Assembly: GCF_000632495.1 (NCBI RefSeq)
Contig: NZ_JFZT01000012.1
Span: 1-39,621, forward strand
Origin: Candidatus Acidianus copahuensis
GTDB taxonomy: Archaea > Thermoproteota > Thermoprotei_A > Sulfolobales > Sulfolobaceae
Direction: 5' to 3'
DNA length: 39,621 nt
Part shown: positions 1-8,816 of the stretch, piece by piece
How positions within the stretch are numbered: the stretch's first letter is position 1
How the letters are laid out: each line of letters starts with the position of its first letter
Translations under genes and position numbers: made by a program
Notes under the pieces: generated by a model
What the model was told of the DNA's origin: nothing
The model's input: the letters and a program-made list of their open reading frames with translations, nothing else
Database searches by the model: none

Positions 1-1117
1 CATCCATTGCCGTGGATGGGACAAGTGGTCGAGGTATACGACTCGTTAACAAACTTAACAGTTATTCCGTGTTCTTCAGCAACATCCCTCAACTTTTCCA
101 TAACTTGTTTATAAGACCAGACGTTAACAACTAGAAAGTTACCCTTTTTCTGACTTATGTTCTTTGGATAACCAACCTTAATTAATGAGACTCCCTTGTT
201 GTATAAGAATTCAGCAACTTTCCTTACGGTAGTATCTATTATAGCGTTTAACTCCCTCTTCCACTTAACATATAATCGCCTTATTTTACCCGAAAATGGC
301 TGGTCATACAAGGATAACAACTTCTGTTTCATACTTATCAGTTTCATGAAGTAGTACGAGATTGATTTTAACACTCTAGTCTTGATTAACACTTGTGTAC
401 CGTCTGATACATAAACAGCTAACAAGTTGTTTATCCCTATATCTATCCCACCTACTAAATTACCTTTTGGTGTTAGTGGTGCTTTCACCCATTCATCATT
501 CTTTCTGTCAAGTCTTTCACTTGCCTTTAAGGTAATGTGGGCATACCACTTTCCTAATACGTCGTTATATATTATTTCTAACCTCCCTTGTCCCCCTCTA
601 TAGTAAATTTCCCCCTTGTATTTTATTGCCAAGTCCTTGAATTTTCCTAAATGGCGTAGTTCAATCTCCTGTTTCTCTTCATCTATCTTGTATTAGTCTT
701 TCCTTAGCACTATTATCAACTTCCTCTTCTTCCTGTCTTTCCAGTAACCTGGTGGGTTTACGTTCTTGATAAATGGTAGTAGTTTTTCTTTGCTCTTAAC
801 AAGGAGAAGAATGAACTCCACGCCTCATTGTTCTTGTTTAAAACTTGTTGTGCTGTTATTGTACCTATCATGTTCTTATACTCATTATACCACTTTGTAT
901 AGGTACCCTTGATATCAACACCACGTTCACCGTTAAAGAACTGTCTTCTCCTCTCATAGTTTACTTGGTTCCATAGTTTTGAACACAAGTTTCCTAGTTC
1001 TTTTAACACTTCCTCTTGTTCTTTTGTTTGAATTAGTTCTACAGTTACGGTGCGTCTTAGGACTGGTACGGTAGGCATAGGGACTGATCCCTTACTACTC
1101 TTCTTAGGTTTACCCAC
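1..1117 (-). pseudogene. tnpB: TnpB (IS200/IS605-family OrfB) RNA-guided nuclease, broken and cut by window edge
   Basis: The reading starts at the ATG ending at 1117 and runs leftward off the window. The N-terminal part (119 codons) has the usual TnpB opening, with a helical segment ending in RAKK. Near 788 the frame breaks in a run of five A; one more A restores KLLPFIKNVNPPGYW, a typical TnpB stretch. A second lesion is an in-frame TAA at 693-695 (between RKD and YKID), best explained by a CAA-to-TAA change. The remaining frame is clean and includes the GGIDIGINNL segment with the first RuvC aspartate. Close to the edge is the first CPxxG half of the zinc finger (TTCPIHG). TnpB is the omegaRNA-guided endonuclease of IS200/IS605 elements. 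With a frameshift plus a stop, this copy should be inactive. Confidence 0.9.
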
Positions 1118-1175
1118 CGTACCGTCCTCATTAGGAGTTACTCTCTATCTTTTTATAAACTTTTTTTGATAACAT

Positions 1176-1195
1176 CCCCGCTCTGAAGAGCGAGG
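1176..1195 (-). repeat. Left-end hairpin of the IS200/IS605-type element
   Basis: Bases 1179-1184 (CGCTCT) pair with 1187-1192 (AGAGCG), and after one mismatch two more G-C pairs form. The stem lies about 60 bases upstream of the tnpB start, where IS200/IS605 elements carry the subterminal hairpin read by the TnpA transposase. No tnpA is visible, so this copy could only have moved in trans. The exact end of the element cannot be fixed from one copy. Confidence 0.5.
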
Positions 1196-1366
1196 CTTTC
1201 AGTTGTAAAAGTTTATTTACTGGTGAAAAGTATAGACCTATATTATGAAATTAATAATTATAAATCAGTTTTTTAAGCAGAATAACGTCGTAAATCTAAA
1301 CATTGTCTAGTGGTTAGAAGAGTTAAAAAAAAACTGGTTTAAAGAAATAATCGCGGTGATATAAAG

Positions 1367-2251
1367 ATGGATAAAAAGAGTATTGTAAGTACTTCAGCTT
1401 TACTCTTTTTATTCCTCATAAGTCTAGACATGTTTTTCATTAACACGCATGTAACCCTCGCAAACAATCCCCCGAGAGGAGACCTACAGTACTTAGCGTA
1501 CACAAATGGGGGTGACTTCCACGTCCTAAACTTAGCTAACATAACTACAAACCAATCAAATACCCCTGATCCAACAGTAACACTGGGTACTCCCAAATTA
1601 ATATACAACATGACACACGAGAAAGAAACATTATTAATATACCAGGGGAACGAATCAGCATATGTTAACACAACAGTAAACGAACACGTATTATACTACA
1701 TCATCTATCATAAAGTCGAGAAAGAATACAACTTAACAGTAAAAATCGTAATATTCAACTACACACTAAGCAGTGAAAACGGTTACTACGCACTATTCAT
1801 AATAAACTTCAACCCCACAAACCATAAGACAAACATAACAAACCTAATCGAAATAAATTCAACCTCCACGTTAAAGAAAGATACAAATCTAATCAGCAAG
1901 GGATTGAATAAACTTAGCAAAATATACAAGAATTCACAAAACGAAACACTAAAAGCACTAGGCAAATATTATGAGAAAATATCAAAAGACATGAAAAACT
2001 TAAATAAAATAATACCAAAATTCATATTGAAAATGACACTAAACTACACTTTCTCAGTTGTAAAGGACGGAAGCAACTGTAATCTAGCAGCCGCTGCAAC
2101 TGGTTCCCTATGCGGTTTAGAGTTCGGTATATGGGGGGCAGTATTAGCTCCTGTAAGTTTCGGTCTATCTTTCCTAGTAGGTGTATTAGCAGGCGCAGCT
2201 GTATGTGGGTATGCGGCCTATGAGGTTGGTGCTAATTGCCCTAATAATTGA
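1367..2251 (+). CDS. Secreted bacteriocin-precursor-like protein (halocin C8/sulfolobicin-like architecture)
   Basis: The protein has 294 residues. Residues 1-12 are polar and basic, 13-31 are hydrophobic, and a signal-peptide cleavage near residue 32 is plausible. Residues 33-230 are rich in Asn and Thr with about ten N-x-S/T sequons, as in Sulfolobales surface proteins; 170-220 are Lys-rich and probably helical. The only four cysteines are C238, C249, C280 and C291, giving CX10C - 30 residues - CX10C around a Gly/Ala-rich hydrophobic core. Halocin C8 is made in the same way: a 283-residue precursor with an N-terminal immunity part and a Cys-rich C-terminal peptide. I infer an antimicrobial precursor, but I see no sequence identity that proves it. 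The start ATG has a GGTGAT motif nearby. The next gene begins 17 bases downstream. Confidence 0.6.
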   Translation: MDKKSIVSTSALLFLFLISLDMFFINTHVTLANNPPRGDLQYLAYTNGGDFHVLNLANITTNQSNTPDPTVTLGTPKLIYNMTHEKETLLIYQGNESAYVNTTVNEHVLYYIIYHKVEKEYNLTVKIVIFNYTLSSENGYYALFIINFNPTNHKTNITNLIEINSTSTLKKDTNLISKGLNKLSKIYKNSQNETLKALGKYYEKISKDMKNLNKIIPKFILKMTLNYTFSVVKDGSNCNLAAAATGSLCGLEFGIWGAVLAPVSFGLSFLVGVLAGAAVCGYAAYEVGANCPNN

Positions 2252-2268
2252 TAGGATGGTGAGGACCC

Positions 2269-2712
2269 ATGGTGAGTTGGGCTGATTATTTAGAGTTCGG
2301 CACTACATTTTATTTGTTCGATTTTTTGCCAACTCTAGCTATGTTATACTCTGTTCTTCTATTAGTCTCAAAAGGTCATGAATTCAAACTAAGAATTAAG
2401 ACATTATATTTCTATGGCACTGGGTTTATCATATTCTTATCTACGGCGTCTTACTTGCTCTCAGTTCTAATTTTTCATGTTAGCTCCTTTAATTTCAACG
2501 GCATCCCAGTATCAAAAGATTATCTCTACACTGCTTATATAATTACTTCTGGCATATGGTTCTTTGTAGCAGGTATATGGTACTCAAAAATAGACTTTAA
2601 AGCCTTGTTGAAAGGAGAAGTTAAAAAAGTAGATATGAGAAGACTATTTATTGGTATGTTAATCTCGTTATTATGGATACCACTCATCGTAGTTATAATT
2701 TCAGTGGGATAA
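2269..2712 (+). CDS. Four-helix membrane protein, putative immunity or export partner
   Basis: The protein has 147 residues with hydrophobic segments at about 12-34, 47-69, 84-105 and 125-146. Lys/Arg-rich loops after helices 1 and 3 (KGHEFKLRIK; KGEVKKVDMRR) would face the cytoplasm by the positive-inside rule. The ATG follows a GGTGAGG ribosome-binding motif and lies 17 bases after the stop of the secreted precursor, so the two are probably co-transcribed. Small multi-span proteins beside bacteriocin genes often give self-immunity; that role is inferred from position only. I do not recognise a named family. Confidence 0.65.
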   Translation: MVSWADYLEFGTTFYLFDFLPTLAMLYSVLLLVSKGHEFKLRIKTLYFYGTGFIIFLSTASYLLSVLIFHVSSFNFNGIPVSKDYLYTAYIITSGIWFFVAGIWYSKIDFKALLKGEVKKVDMRRLFIGMLISLLWIPLIVVIISVG

Positions 2713-2905
2713 GAGGGGGGCTCCTCCACCAGAGGGATAGGGATAAGCTGGGGTAGACTGTCCTACTGGTCTATACGTGGGCCAGAGGAGCGGGGTTGGT
2801 GCTTAAAACACCGCCAGCTATGATTCGATGAGGATGAAGCGTATGGATCAAAACCTATGATCTGCCCGAAGGAACCCTCACCCTTCAGGGAGAGGAGGAG
2901 GTCAG
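2713..2905 (+). ncRNA. Orphan IS200/IS605 right end / omegaRNA-like sequence with tnpB C-terminal scrap
   Basis: This stretch is far more GC-rich than its surroundings and full of short stems, for example GGTG-CTTAAAA-CACC near 2800. It ends with GGAACCCTCACCCTTCAGGG followed by AGAGGAGGAGGTCAG, the pattern I know from the 3' ends of archaeal tnpB elements, where the omegaRNA scaffold meets its guide. One frame ends with TGA at 2829-2831 and may be the last residues of a lost plus-strand TnpB. No other part of a plus-strand tnpB is present, so this is either a decayed end or a stand-alone guide RNA. Bases after about 2905 would be the guide. Confidence 0.5.
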
Positions 2906-3388
2906 ATCAGCGTAGTTTGTATACGGTACTCCAGTATAATAGTTTCCATAATATGAAATGTTGAAGTTTGCTAGAGTACTTAGGTGTCCATTAACCTCTG
3001 GTCTCTCCTCAATCCACTCTGCTGAGAGTAAGGAGGAACTGTAGTTCACCAGTATCGAAAAGTGTTCATGTTCTGTCAGATCGTTTAGAGTTATGTTCAA
3101 CTCTTGTGTTGTTGAGTTTATTATCTTTACTACAAATATTTCAGCCTGCGTTATATCACTGGGCTTAGCGTTGAAGTTTGTTATTGTTGATGATGCAGGT
3201 AAGAGCCCATACCATGCTGAGTAATAGGTCTTTCCGTAATCCGAATACGATAGTGTTCCAGTCTTTATTAAAGAATTGTCCCTAGAGAAGAACCCTCCTA
3301 TCCCTATCCATTGAGATGAATATGTGGCTGTATTTGAGGGCATCACACTCTGTACGATCCATGACCCATAGACCGCTGTTACTACTGG
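2906..3388 (-). pseudogene. Peptidase G1 (glutamic protease)-like fragment
   Basis: The reading contains the hallmarks of the G1 (eqolisin-type) family in order: YGSWIVQSV, WIGIGGF, a LIKTGT turn, SAWYGLLPA and SAEWIEERP. These acid-active secreted proteases use a Gln/Glu pair. The Glu in AEWI is kept, but the usual Gln of L-I-Q-T-G is Lys here. The frame is closed upstream by TAA at 3389-3391, so the leader and first strands are lost. Downstream it runs into the tnpB right end near 2905, which removes the last strands. Both ends being missing and a catalytic residue being changed make this a dead gene. Confidence 0.65.
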
Positions 3389-3391
3389 TTA

Positions 3392-4132
3392 TGGGTTAGA
3401 GAATAAAAATGTTACAACATATCCTGCCTAATTAAGAAACTCGACTTGGTTTAGTAATATTGCGTGCTCGCTTACGTATTGGTGTGTAGTACTATTGGAG
3501 GGGTTAAGGTTACAAACAACATTAGGAATAAAAAAGGTGAATAACTTTCCACTTCCCATTTCAATTTGTTTTAATAACATAATTTATGTTTGAAAGACCA
3601 CTTTATAAGATTTTAGTTGACGAGGGGGAAACCCAGATGTTCGGATAACTTTTCTTTATAAAATACCATTCCACCAAACTGGAATGGGACTATGTCTTTA
3701 GCTTGCTGACCAAACTTTTTTACACTTTACCATGAACTTAGTTTATACGACTAGGAGAGAATCATTACTTCTATTTCACAGTTGCAACTCTAAGCTTGTT
3801 TACGCTCATAATGACCTCCCTAAGACGTGCTCTTCATAAATTCAGCGAAAATGATGTCTAACCAACACATACTAAGGTTCATTGCTATTTCCCTCATTCG
3901 AGGGTATTAAACCGATATACTTTAGACTTAAAGAAATTTCTAACAAGGGGATATTGTGATAACTCGAAAAGTTTTGCCCTAATGCAAAGATTTTAGACTT
4001 GAATTTCTGATTTATTTTAGAATAAAATTTTATTGTGGCACTAGTAAGACTGACCATCAATTTACTAATTTTATCTATTTAATAAAGTATTAGAAAGTTA
4101 AACTTAATAAGTTAAACATTGAGTATAAAGTT
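3392..4132. other. Gene-free stretch upstream of the zinc-finger gene
   Basis: No convincing coding frame is visible on either strand over about 740 bases. Short open frames here lack family motifs and good starts. The last 60 bases are AT-rich and must hold the promoter for the gene at 4133. The rest is probably eroded DNA from the G1 peptidase and insertion events. Confidence 0.5.
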
Positions 4133-5044
4133 ATGCCCATATGTCCTTCATGTGAAATGGAGTTTAACACTTGGGATGACTTAGCTGAACACTTCAATTT
4201 TATGGCTAATGTTAAGAGTAACCCTTCACACGTAATGTGGCTCAATCGGAACATATCCACTAGAAGGATGGAGGTTCATGAGTTAGCAGATAAGTTGGAG
4301 GAGTTCTTTTCAACCTCTGAGGGGCTAGCAATATGGATAAGATCTAAGTTCATAGAGAAATTTTACGGAAACACTCCCCATCCGTTCATCGTTGCAATGC
4401 AGAACCCAACTAGGGGGGTATTGTTGGGATATGTGATTGAGCACCAGCATTTTCTGAAGAACTGGGTCAAAGTGCTCTCGTCGATTGTATTCAAGACTGA
4501 TAGGGATGATGTTTTACAGTATGAGTTGGACAATATTTCTGTGGAATTCATAGGACGTAATGGGAGATTATCTCATTACGAGTTACTACTAAGAATGGGG
4601 GAGGCTGTAGGTATGCCTAGGGAGAAAATATTGTCCACGCCACCGTTGCCCTCGACCCAGTCAGCCATAAGGAGTTGGAGGAATATAGCGGAAAAGAGGA
4701 CTTGGCTAGAAACTATGGCGGCAATGCATAGTCTTGAGCTAGTGGCAGATAGGAGCCTTGTGAAATATGGAGCTAGGTTACCATATTTTAATCCAGAGAT
4801 ATTGAGTTCTGACCAATACCCTCAAGCCGTTAAGGACTTCCTAAGGGAGGGGTATGAGGCTGACATCTCACACGCTGGTACAGCCTTAAAAATGGTTGAG
4901 AGGTATGCAAAGGAGATGACAGAAAAGGTACAGATAATAGTTCTAAAGTCTTTTGACGCCTTTTCAAAGTACCTGTTAGCTAGGTTAGAGAGAGGGTTTG
5001 AGATAGAACCAAGCCTAATAGGGAGGGTGGTGATCTACACATGA
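4133..5044 (+). CDS. Zinc-finger plus heme-oxygenase-like (TenA/PqqC-type) iron protein
   Basis: The protein has 303 residues. The N-terminus has a zinc-finger pattern: C4-x2-C7, then H20 and H33. Residues about 45-300 form a helical heme-oxygenase-like domain as in TenA, PqqC and the iron-containing HDO oxidases. Candidate metal or active-site residues are E103, H104 and H106 in the EHQH motif, H148 in a HxxLL helix, E202 and H247. Family members oxidise or rearrange small substrates at a di-iron or cofactor-free site; the substrate here is unknown. Its TGA stop overlaps the ATG of the next gene (ATGA), so the two are translationally coupled. The zinc finger might recruit a partner or nucleic acid; that is speculation. 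Confidence 0.65.
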   Translation: MPICPSCEMEFNTWDDLAEHFNFMANVKSNPSHVMWLNRNISTRRMEVHELADKLEEFFSTSEGLAIWIRSKFIEKFYGNTPHPFIVAMQNPTRGVLLGYVIEHQHFLKNWVKVLSSIVFKTDRDDVLQYELDNISVEFIGRNGRLSHYELLLRMGEAVGMPREKILSTPPLPSTQSAIRSWRNIAEKRTWLETMAAMHSLELVADRSLVKYGARLPYFNPEILSSDQYPQAVKDFLREGYEADISHAGTALKMVERYAKEMTEKVQIIVLKSFDAFSKYLLARLERGFEIEPSLIGRVVIYT

Positions 5045-5361
5045 AAATAATTGTTAACGGTAAGGAGGCTGGCACTAAGGAGAAAGGGTGTGCATTATGT
5101 GGTGCAACTTGGGGAGAGTACTATGATGTAATTGACGGAGAGAATTTGTTCTTTTGTTGTGATTACTGTGCACTGGAATTCAAAAACATGGTAAATGAGG
5201 TTAAGAACAGGACAAGGTGGAGTAAAATTTACGAATTAGTGATCAACGGAAATTATTACACTGGGAGGACTTGTATAGCCAAAAGTGAGGATAAAGAGTA
5301 CAAGTTTTACGTAAAGTTTAACGATGAGGCTGGAATAGAGACTTTTAAGGAACTGACCTAA
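5041..5361 (+). CDS. Ta0938-like small zinc-binding protein
   Basis: The protein has 106 residues. Cysteines are arranged as C17-x2-C20 and C39-C40-x2-C43, enough for one tetrahedral metal site with a spare thiol. The layout and length resemble the Thermoplasma Ta0938 family, whose function is not known. It overlaps the upstream heme-oxygenase-like gene by four bases, so the two products are probably made in fixed ratio and may act together, for instance as a metal or electron partner. The rest of the protein is mixed alpha/beta with no signal peptide or membrane helix. Confidence 0.65.
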   Translation: MKIIVNGKEAGTKEKGCALCGATWGEYYDVIDGENLFFCCDYCALEFKNMVNEVKNRTRWSKIYELVINGNYYTGRTCIAKSEDKEYKFYVKFNDEAGIETFKELT

Positions 5362-5478
5362 ACATGAAGAACGTATCTCGGAGTGTTTGCGTAATTACTG
5401 CGATGAAGGACTATAACAACTCGTTCTGAATGTTTTATTAACAAACAAAAATAAAAACCATAAATCCTATTAATTCTT

Positions 5479-6603
5479 ATGGGGACGAGGAAACTCTCTA
5501 ATAGCCCTTCTCCTCGTATTCTTGTCCTCAACGATGTCAATCTATTCCATATTATTTGCCCTTTATCCTCTAGTTGAAGAGAGGTAAAAGTGCCAGTGAG
5601 CGTTCTAGCCTTTACAATACCCTTGAGCTGGATAGGTGGAGCTATTGGAGGTGTTGTAATGGGTATCGTTGGGGATTTCTAGGGGAGGTACGCATTACTC
5701 CTCTTAATCCTTTTGTTTTCATCCCATCATCATTAACGTAATTATACAAAACATTTACCTCTTTTACGCTGTGTGGTTTTTGATTGGTTTTGGCGTTAAG
5801 GGCGATAATGGTCTTAGTTACGTATATGCAGTTGAACTTTCGCTACTGAAGTCTAGAGGGCTAGTAGGAAGTATAATGCAAGCGCTTTACGATATAGGTG
5901 CACTGCTCTCTGTAATACATAACGGAAGGTTGTATTTCACAATAATAAGTGTTTTAGCCCTCTTAAGTATTGGTCTCTGGTCTTAATCCCAGAGTCTAGG
6001 ATTACGACTTCTTTTAGACCATCAAAGATATTTAAAGGGGAGTTGAGTAAGGTAACAGTCTTGGGCTCTATCTTTGCAATAGGTTCTTTCCTCTTCTTTG
6101 TCCCGTTAGTCTCTTTGACTGATACTTTCTTAAAGGAACAAAACGTACCTGACCCTTCCACAATATTGGCAGTGATGTTTGTTGTTGGTTTTATCTTATT
6201 TACAATAGCTGGTAGGATATATGACAGGTTAGGAAGAGGACTACTATTGCTTTCACACTACTTAGGGTAGTATCTCCAGTTCTTTTCCTCACGTTATACT
6301 TAGTTAGTCACGTTAGCTTGCTGTCTTACTCAGTTTTTTATGTTTTATTGCTGTTAATGGTTAGCTCTTCGTTTTTTGCTTACTTTGGGATATGGATGGG
6401 AGAAGTGTATCCAATAGATGTTAGGTCTACAACTACTAACTTGAATCTTTTCGTAGGTTAGGTTAACAGGTGGAGGTTTTAGGACTACAATAATTTTACT
6501 TTTACCATTTGGGTTACCTAGAGACCTAGAGATAGCGTTAGTCGTATCTTCAATTACGGTACTAGTCTCTTTACTGGACTTATCAAAGACAGTTAAAATG
6601 TAA
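5479..6603 (+). pseudogene. MFS transporter pseudogene with many frameshifts
   Basis: Pieces of one 12-helix MFS carrier occur in order across all three plus frames. LLLVFLSSTMSIYSILFALY forms helix 1. SWIGGAIGGVVMGIVGDF-stop-GRY is the helix 2-3 signature, and an in-frame TAG interrupts it. KSRGLVGSIMQALYDIGALL is the next recognisable segment. SIFAIGSFLFFVPLVSL and VVGFILFTIAGRIYDRLGRG come from the second half. GIWMGEVYPIDVRSTTTN is the usual sequence before helix 11, and the final helix ends at TAA 6601-6603. At least five frame changes are needed to join them. No function remains. The type resembles the sugar/organic-acid MFS carriers found elsewhere in this window. Confidence 0.8.
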
Positions 6604-6789
6604 TTAAGAAAATGTAAAGAAAAAACATGGAGAAAACATCACATATTAAATTCATACCATTTAGAAACTCTTTTTATAAAATTATTGTCTTTATTTTATA
6701 GCAGGTTTAGATCATTATTGTGAATTACCTAGCTAGTATACTTCGATAAAGTTAACTTCAAGTTGATATTGACGTTCTCTTTCAACGTA

Positions 6790-7374
6790 TCATAAACTGT
6801 TTATGAAAGTAATGAACTGATTATCATTAAATGTAAAGTAATACATATATAATAGGTATACATATTTTCCGTAAATTGCAATACCAAGGGTTATGTTTGA
6901 ATTAGCGAAAGATATAACTTCCCCTTTAATCTTACCAAGGGTAAAATTCGCTTTATAAGATACTGGCATAGTAGTATTTAATTCCTTATTAAAGAAGTTT
7001 TCAGCGTAAAATGAGTTATTGAACTCATATATACGGAAATACCCTCCATCTAATGGCTTAGTGCTGTTGTAGATTAAGAAGTACTCTTGAGAGATCATAG
7101 CTTGAGGATAGAAACTACAAGGTTGGGTCGCTGTACGGTTGTTTAAATAAGTAACTTTTTCTGTACCGTGTTGGAGGACTGTCGTGTTACCACTAATCCC
7201 TATGTTGATAGACCATTTACCGCCAAATGCTTTATCAGACGCCTTTATTACCTGCTGTGGTGTGACAGAAGTGGGTAGAGAATGAACGAGCGAAGGCAAG
7301 ACTACTAGATAAATCCCTGCTACTACAAGTAAAGAGATTGTAATCCCTATTAGAAGCAATCTCTTTATTTTCAT
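6790..7374 (-). CDS. Membrane-anchored extracellular protein of unknown function
   Basis: The protein has 194 residues. Three basic residues (KIKR) precede one hydrophobic segment at about 6-29, giving an N-terminal anchor or uncleaved signal. The remainder is exported, rich in Asn, Tyr and Phe, with several N-x-S/T sequons and a single Cys near 86. No catalytic motif or repeat is visible and I do not recognise the family. It stands alone between the dead MFS gene and the HEPN gene, so context says nothing about its role. Confidence 0.6.
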   Translation of the reverse strand: MKIKRLLLIGITISLLVVAGIYLVVLPSLVHSLPTSVTPQQVIKASDKAFGGKWSINIGISGNTTVLQHGTEKVTYLNNRTATQPCSFYPQAMISQEYFLIYNSTKPLDGGYFRIYEFNNSFYAENFFNKELNTTMPVSYKANFTLGKIKGEVISFANSNITLGIAIYGKYVYLLYMYYFTFNDNQFITFINSL

Positions 7375-7575
7375 TCTAAACGATTATGCATATGCGAAAT
7401 ATAAAAATGTTTTCGTAAGTAAAATACAGAAACAACTCGCCGTATAACTTACTGATCACAGAACCTTTAGCTGCTAGGAAAGGCGATAAGGCGTATAAGT
7501 ATCTAGTTCATTCTACAAGTAATATTGAAGGTCAATTCAATCCGAACTTTCAAATCCAAATACGTAGGTACAAGT

Positions 7576-8001
7576 GTGAGTTGGGGACTACCTGAAAAAT
7601 TAAAAAGGAGGGCTTTGAGACTGTTCGAAGAAACCATGGACGATAAGGATAAAGGGTATTACGATATTTCTTCCTTTCATTGCGAGCAAGCTGTGCAATT
7701 GTACGTTAAAGCTGTACTCCTTGAACTTTTTGGGAAGGAGTATGAAGGACACGGAATAAGGTCTCTTCTAAGTTACTTATCTGACCTACTAGAGAAAAAT
7801 GAATACCATGAAGAGGCTAAAAGGGTAAGGGATTTTGTTAGGGAAAGAAGGAGCTCTCTAGTAACTCTTGATGACTCATACATAGAGGGAAGATACGAAG
7901 ACGTTGAGTTTTCAGAGGAGGACGCAGACGAAATGATTAAATTAGCTAAAGATACAATTTCCATGCTGGAGGAGGTTGTTAGGAGTGTCAAGTCCGGTTA
8001 A
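7576..8001 (+). CDS. HEPN-domain protein of an HEPN/MNT toxin-antitoxin pair
   Basis: I favour the GTG at 7576, giving 141 residues beginning SWGLPEKLKRRA; an upstream TTG at 7525 would add 17 unconvincing residues. The central CEQAVQLYVKAVLLE helix and the late LDDSYIEGRY segment are typical of archaeal HEPN proteins of the nucleotidyltransferase-linked type. The RX4-6H RNase motif of active HEPN toxins is not present, so ribonuclease activity is doubtful. The stop codon lies inside the start of the downstream MNT gene, the usual order for this module. Because the MNT partner is frameshifted, this gene stands without its intact mate. Confidence 0.8.
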   Translation: MSWGLPEKLKRRALRLFEETMDDKDKGYYDISSFHCEQAVQLYVKAVLLELFGKEYEGHGIRSLLSYLSDLLEKNEYHEEAKRVRDFVRERRSSLVTLDDSYIEGRYEDVEFSEEDADEMIKLAKDTISMLEEVVRSVKSG

Positions 8002-8322
8002 GTTTGTCTTCTCTCATTTAAGCAAATGGAGGGAGTATGCTGAAGCAATAAGGTTAGCAGTAAAAGAGCTAGATGAAAGTGCTGAAGTCTATGTCATAGG
8101 GAGTATTGCTTCTGGTAAATATACAGTCAGAAGTGACATTGATATTCTCATAGTCATTAAAAAGGATTTGAAGGGGAGGGAGAAAAGGACGTTTAAGGTC
8201 AAAGTCCTTGAACTAGCCTTCGATAAGTTAACCTGCCGTTCGGCGCTCCAGCAGAGCTTCATGTGGTGAACCCTACTGAGGCTAAGAAATATTTAGATAA
8301 ACCTTTCGTGAAAATAACGTGA
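7985..8322 (+). pseudogene. MNT-type nucleotidyltransferase (antitoxin partner), frameshifted
   Basis: The GTG at 7985 follows a GGAGG motif at 7971-7975 and overlaps the HEPN gene. The MNT core is intact: a GSIASGKYTVRSDIDILI segment with the GS and the DxD metal-binding pair. After VLELAFDK the frame breaks near 8229. Adding one T to GTTAAC gives DKFNLPFGAPAELHVVNP and a natural end at TGA 8320-8322. As read, the protein ends early at 8269 with an unrelated tail. MNT proteins AMPylate or otherwise block HEPN toxins; loss of the C-terminal third may impair that. Confidence 0.75.
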
Positions 8323-8555
8323 AACTTTCTGTCCGTGAAAACATAGGTTAAGAAAAGTCTGTCTTTATTTTGATTTTAGAGTTTTCTGCGTCTGATTATG
8401 TGTGTATTCATAGCGTCGTTAGTTGTTGATAAAAACCTTAATGAAGAACGTAAATCACGCCATAGTTGGACAGTTTATCACAAGTTGGCGACACATTCAA
8501 TACACACAGTTCTCACAGAGCTAAGTTTATATTAGTAGGAGAGAGAGTGGTATTT

Positions 8556-8816
8556 ATGGAATACATATTGAGGGTTGATGAAAAGGGTAGGATCGTAATA
8601 CCGAAAGACGTTAGGGAAAGGTTAAACATAAGTAACGTAGTTAAGCTGGTTGTAAAAGATAATGAGGTCTTCATTAGACCCTTAAACAAGGGTGACTTGA
8701 TAAAGAAGTATGAGGGAATGTTTAAAGTGGATTTGGAAAAGGCTGAGGTTGATGAAATCTTAAAGGAGGCTTTAGATGAAAGGGGTAAAAAATGGTTAAA
8801 AGATATTTTGACGTAA
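8556..8816 (+). CDS. vapB: AbrB/SpoVT-fold antitoxin (VapB-like)
   Basis: The ATG at 8556 is preceded by GGAGAGAG and a TATA-like TTTATATTAG about 30 bases upstream, so I reject a longer reading starting at 8466. The 86-residue product begins with the swapped-hairpin AbrB motif (VDEKGRIVIPKDVRERL), followed by a short acidic tail that would bind the toxin. It overlaps the start of a VapC gene by 25 bases. VapB proteins repress their own operon as dimers. The partner VapC is truncated, so this antitoxin is now an orphan. Confidence 0.85.
   Translation: MEYILRVDEKGRIVIPKDVRERLNISNVVKLVVKDNEVFIRPLNKGDLIKKYEGMFKVDLEKAEVDEILKEALDERGKKWLKDILT

Noticed and set aside
2820..2910. C/D-box guide RNA (GATGA-like and CTGA-like boxes)
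   Set aside because: The boxes are not correctly spaced and the sequence fits a tnpB right end better.
7427..7575. Short coding-like frame before the HEPN gene (ITEPLAARKGDKAYKYLVHS)
   Set aside because: It looks codon-regular but has no start, no recognisable family and overlaps the HEPN start; too little to call, possibly a relic.
8466..8555. Longer start for the VapB-like antitoxin
   Set aside because: The extra 30 residues precede a TATA-like element and a ribosome-binding motif and do not belong to the AbrB fold.
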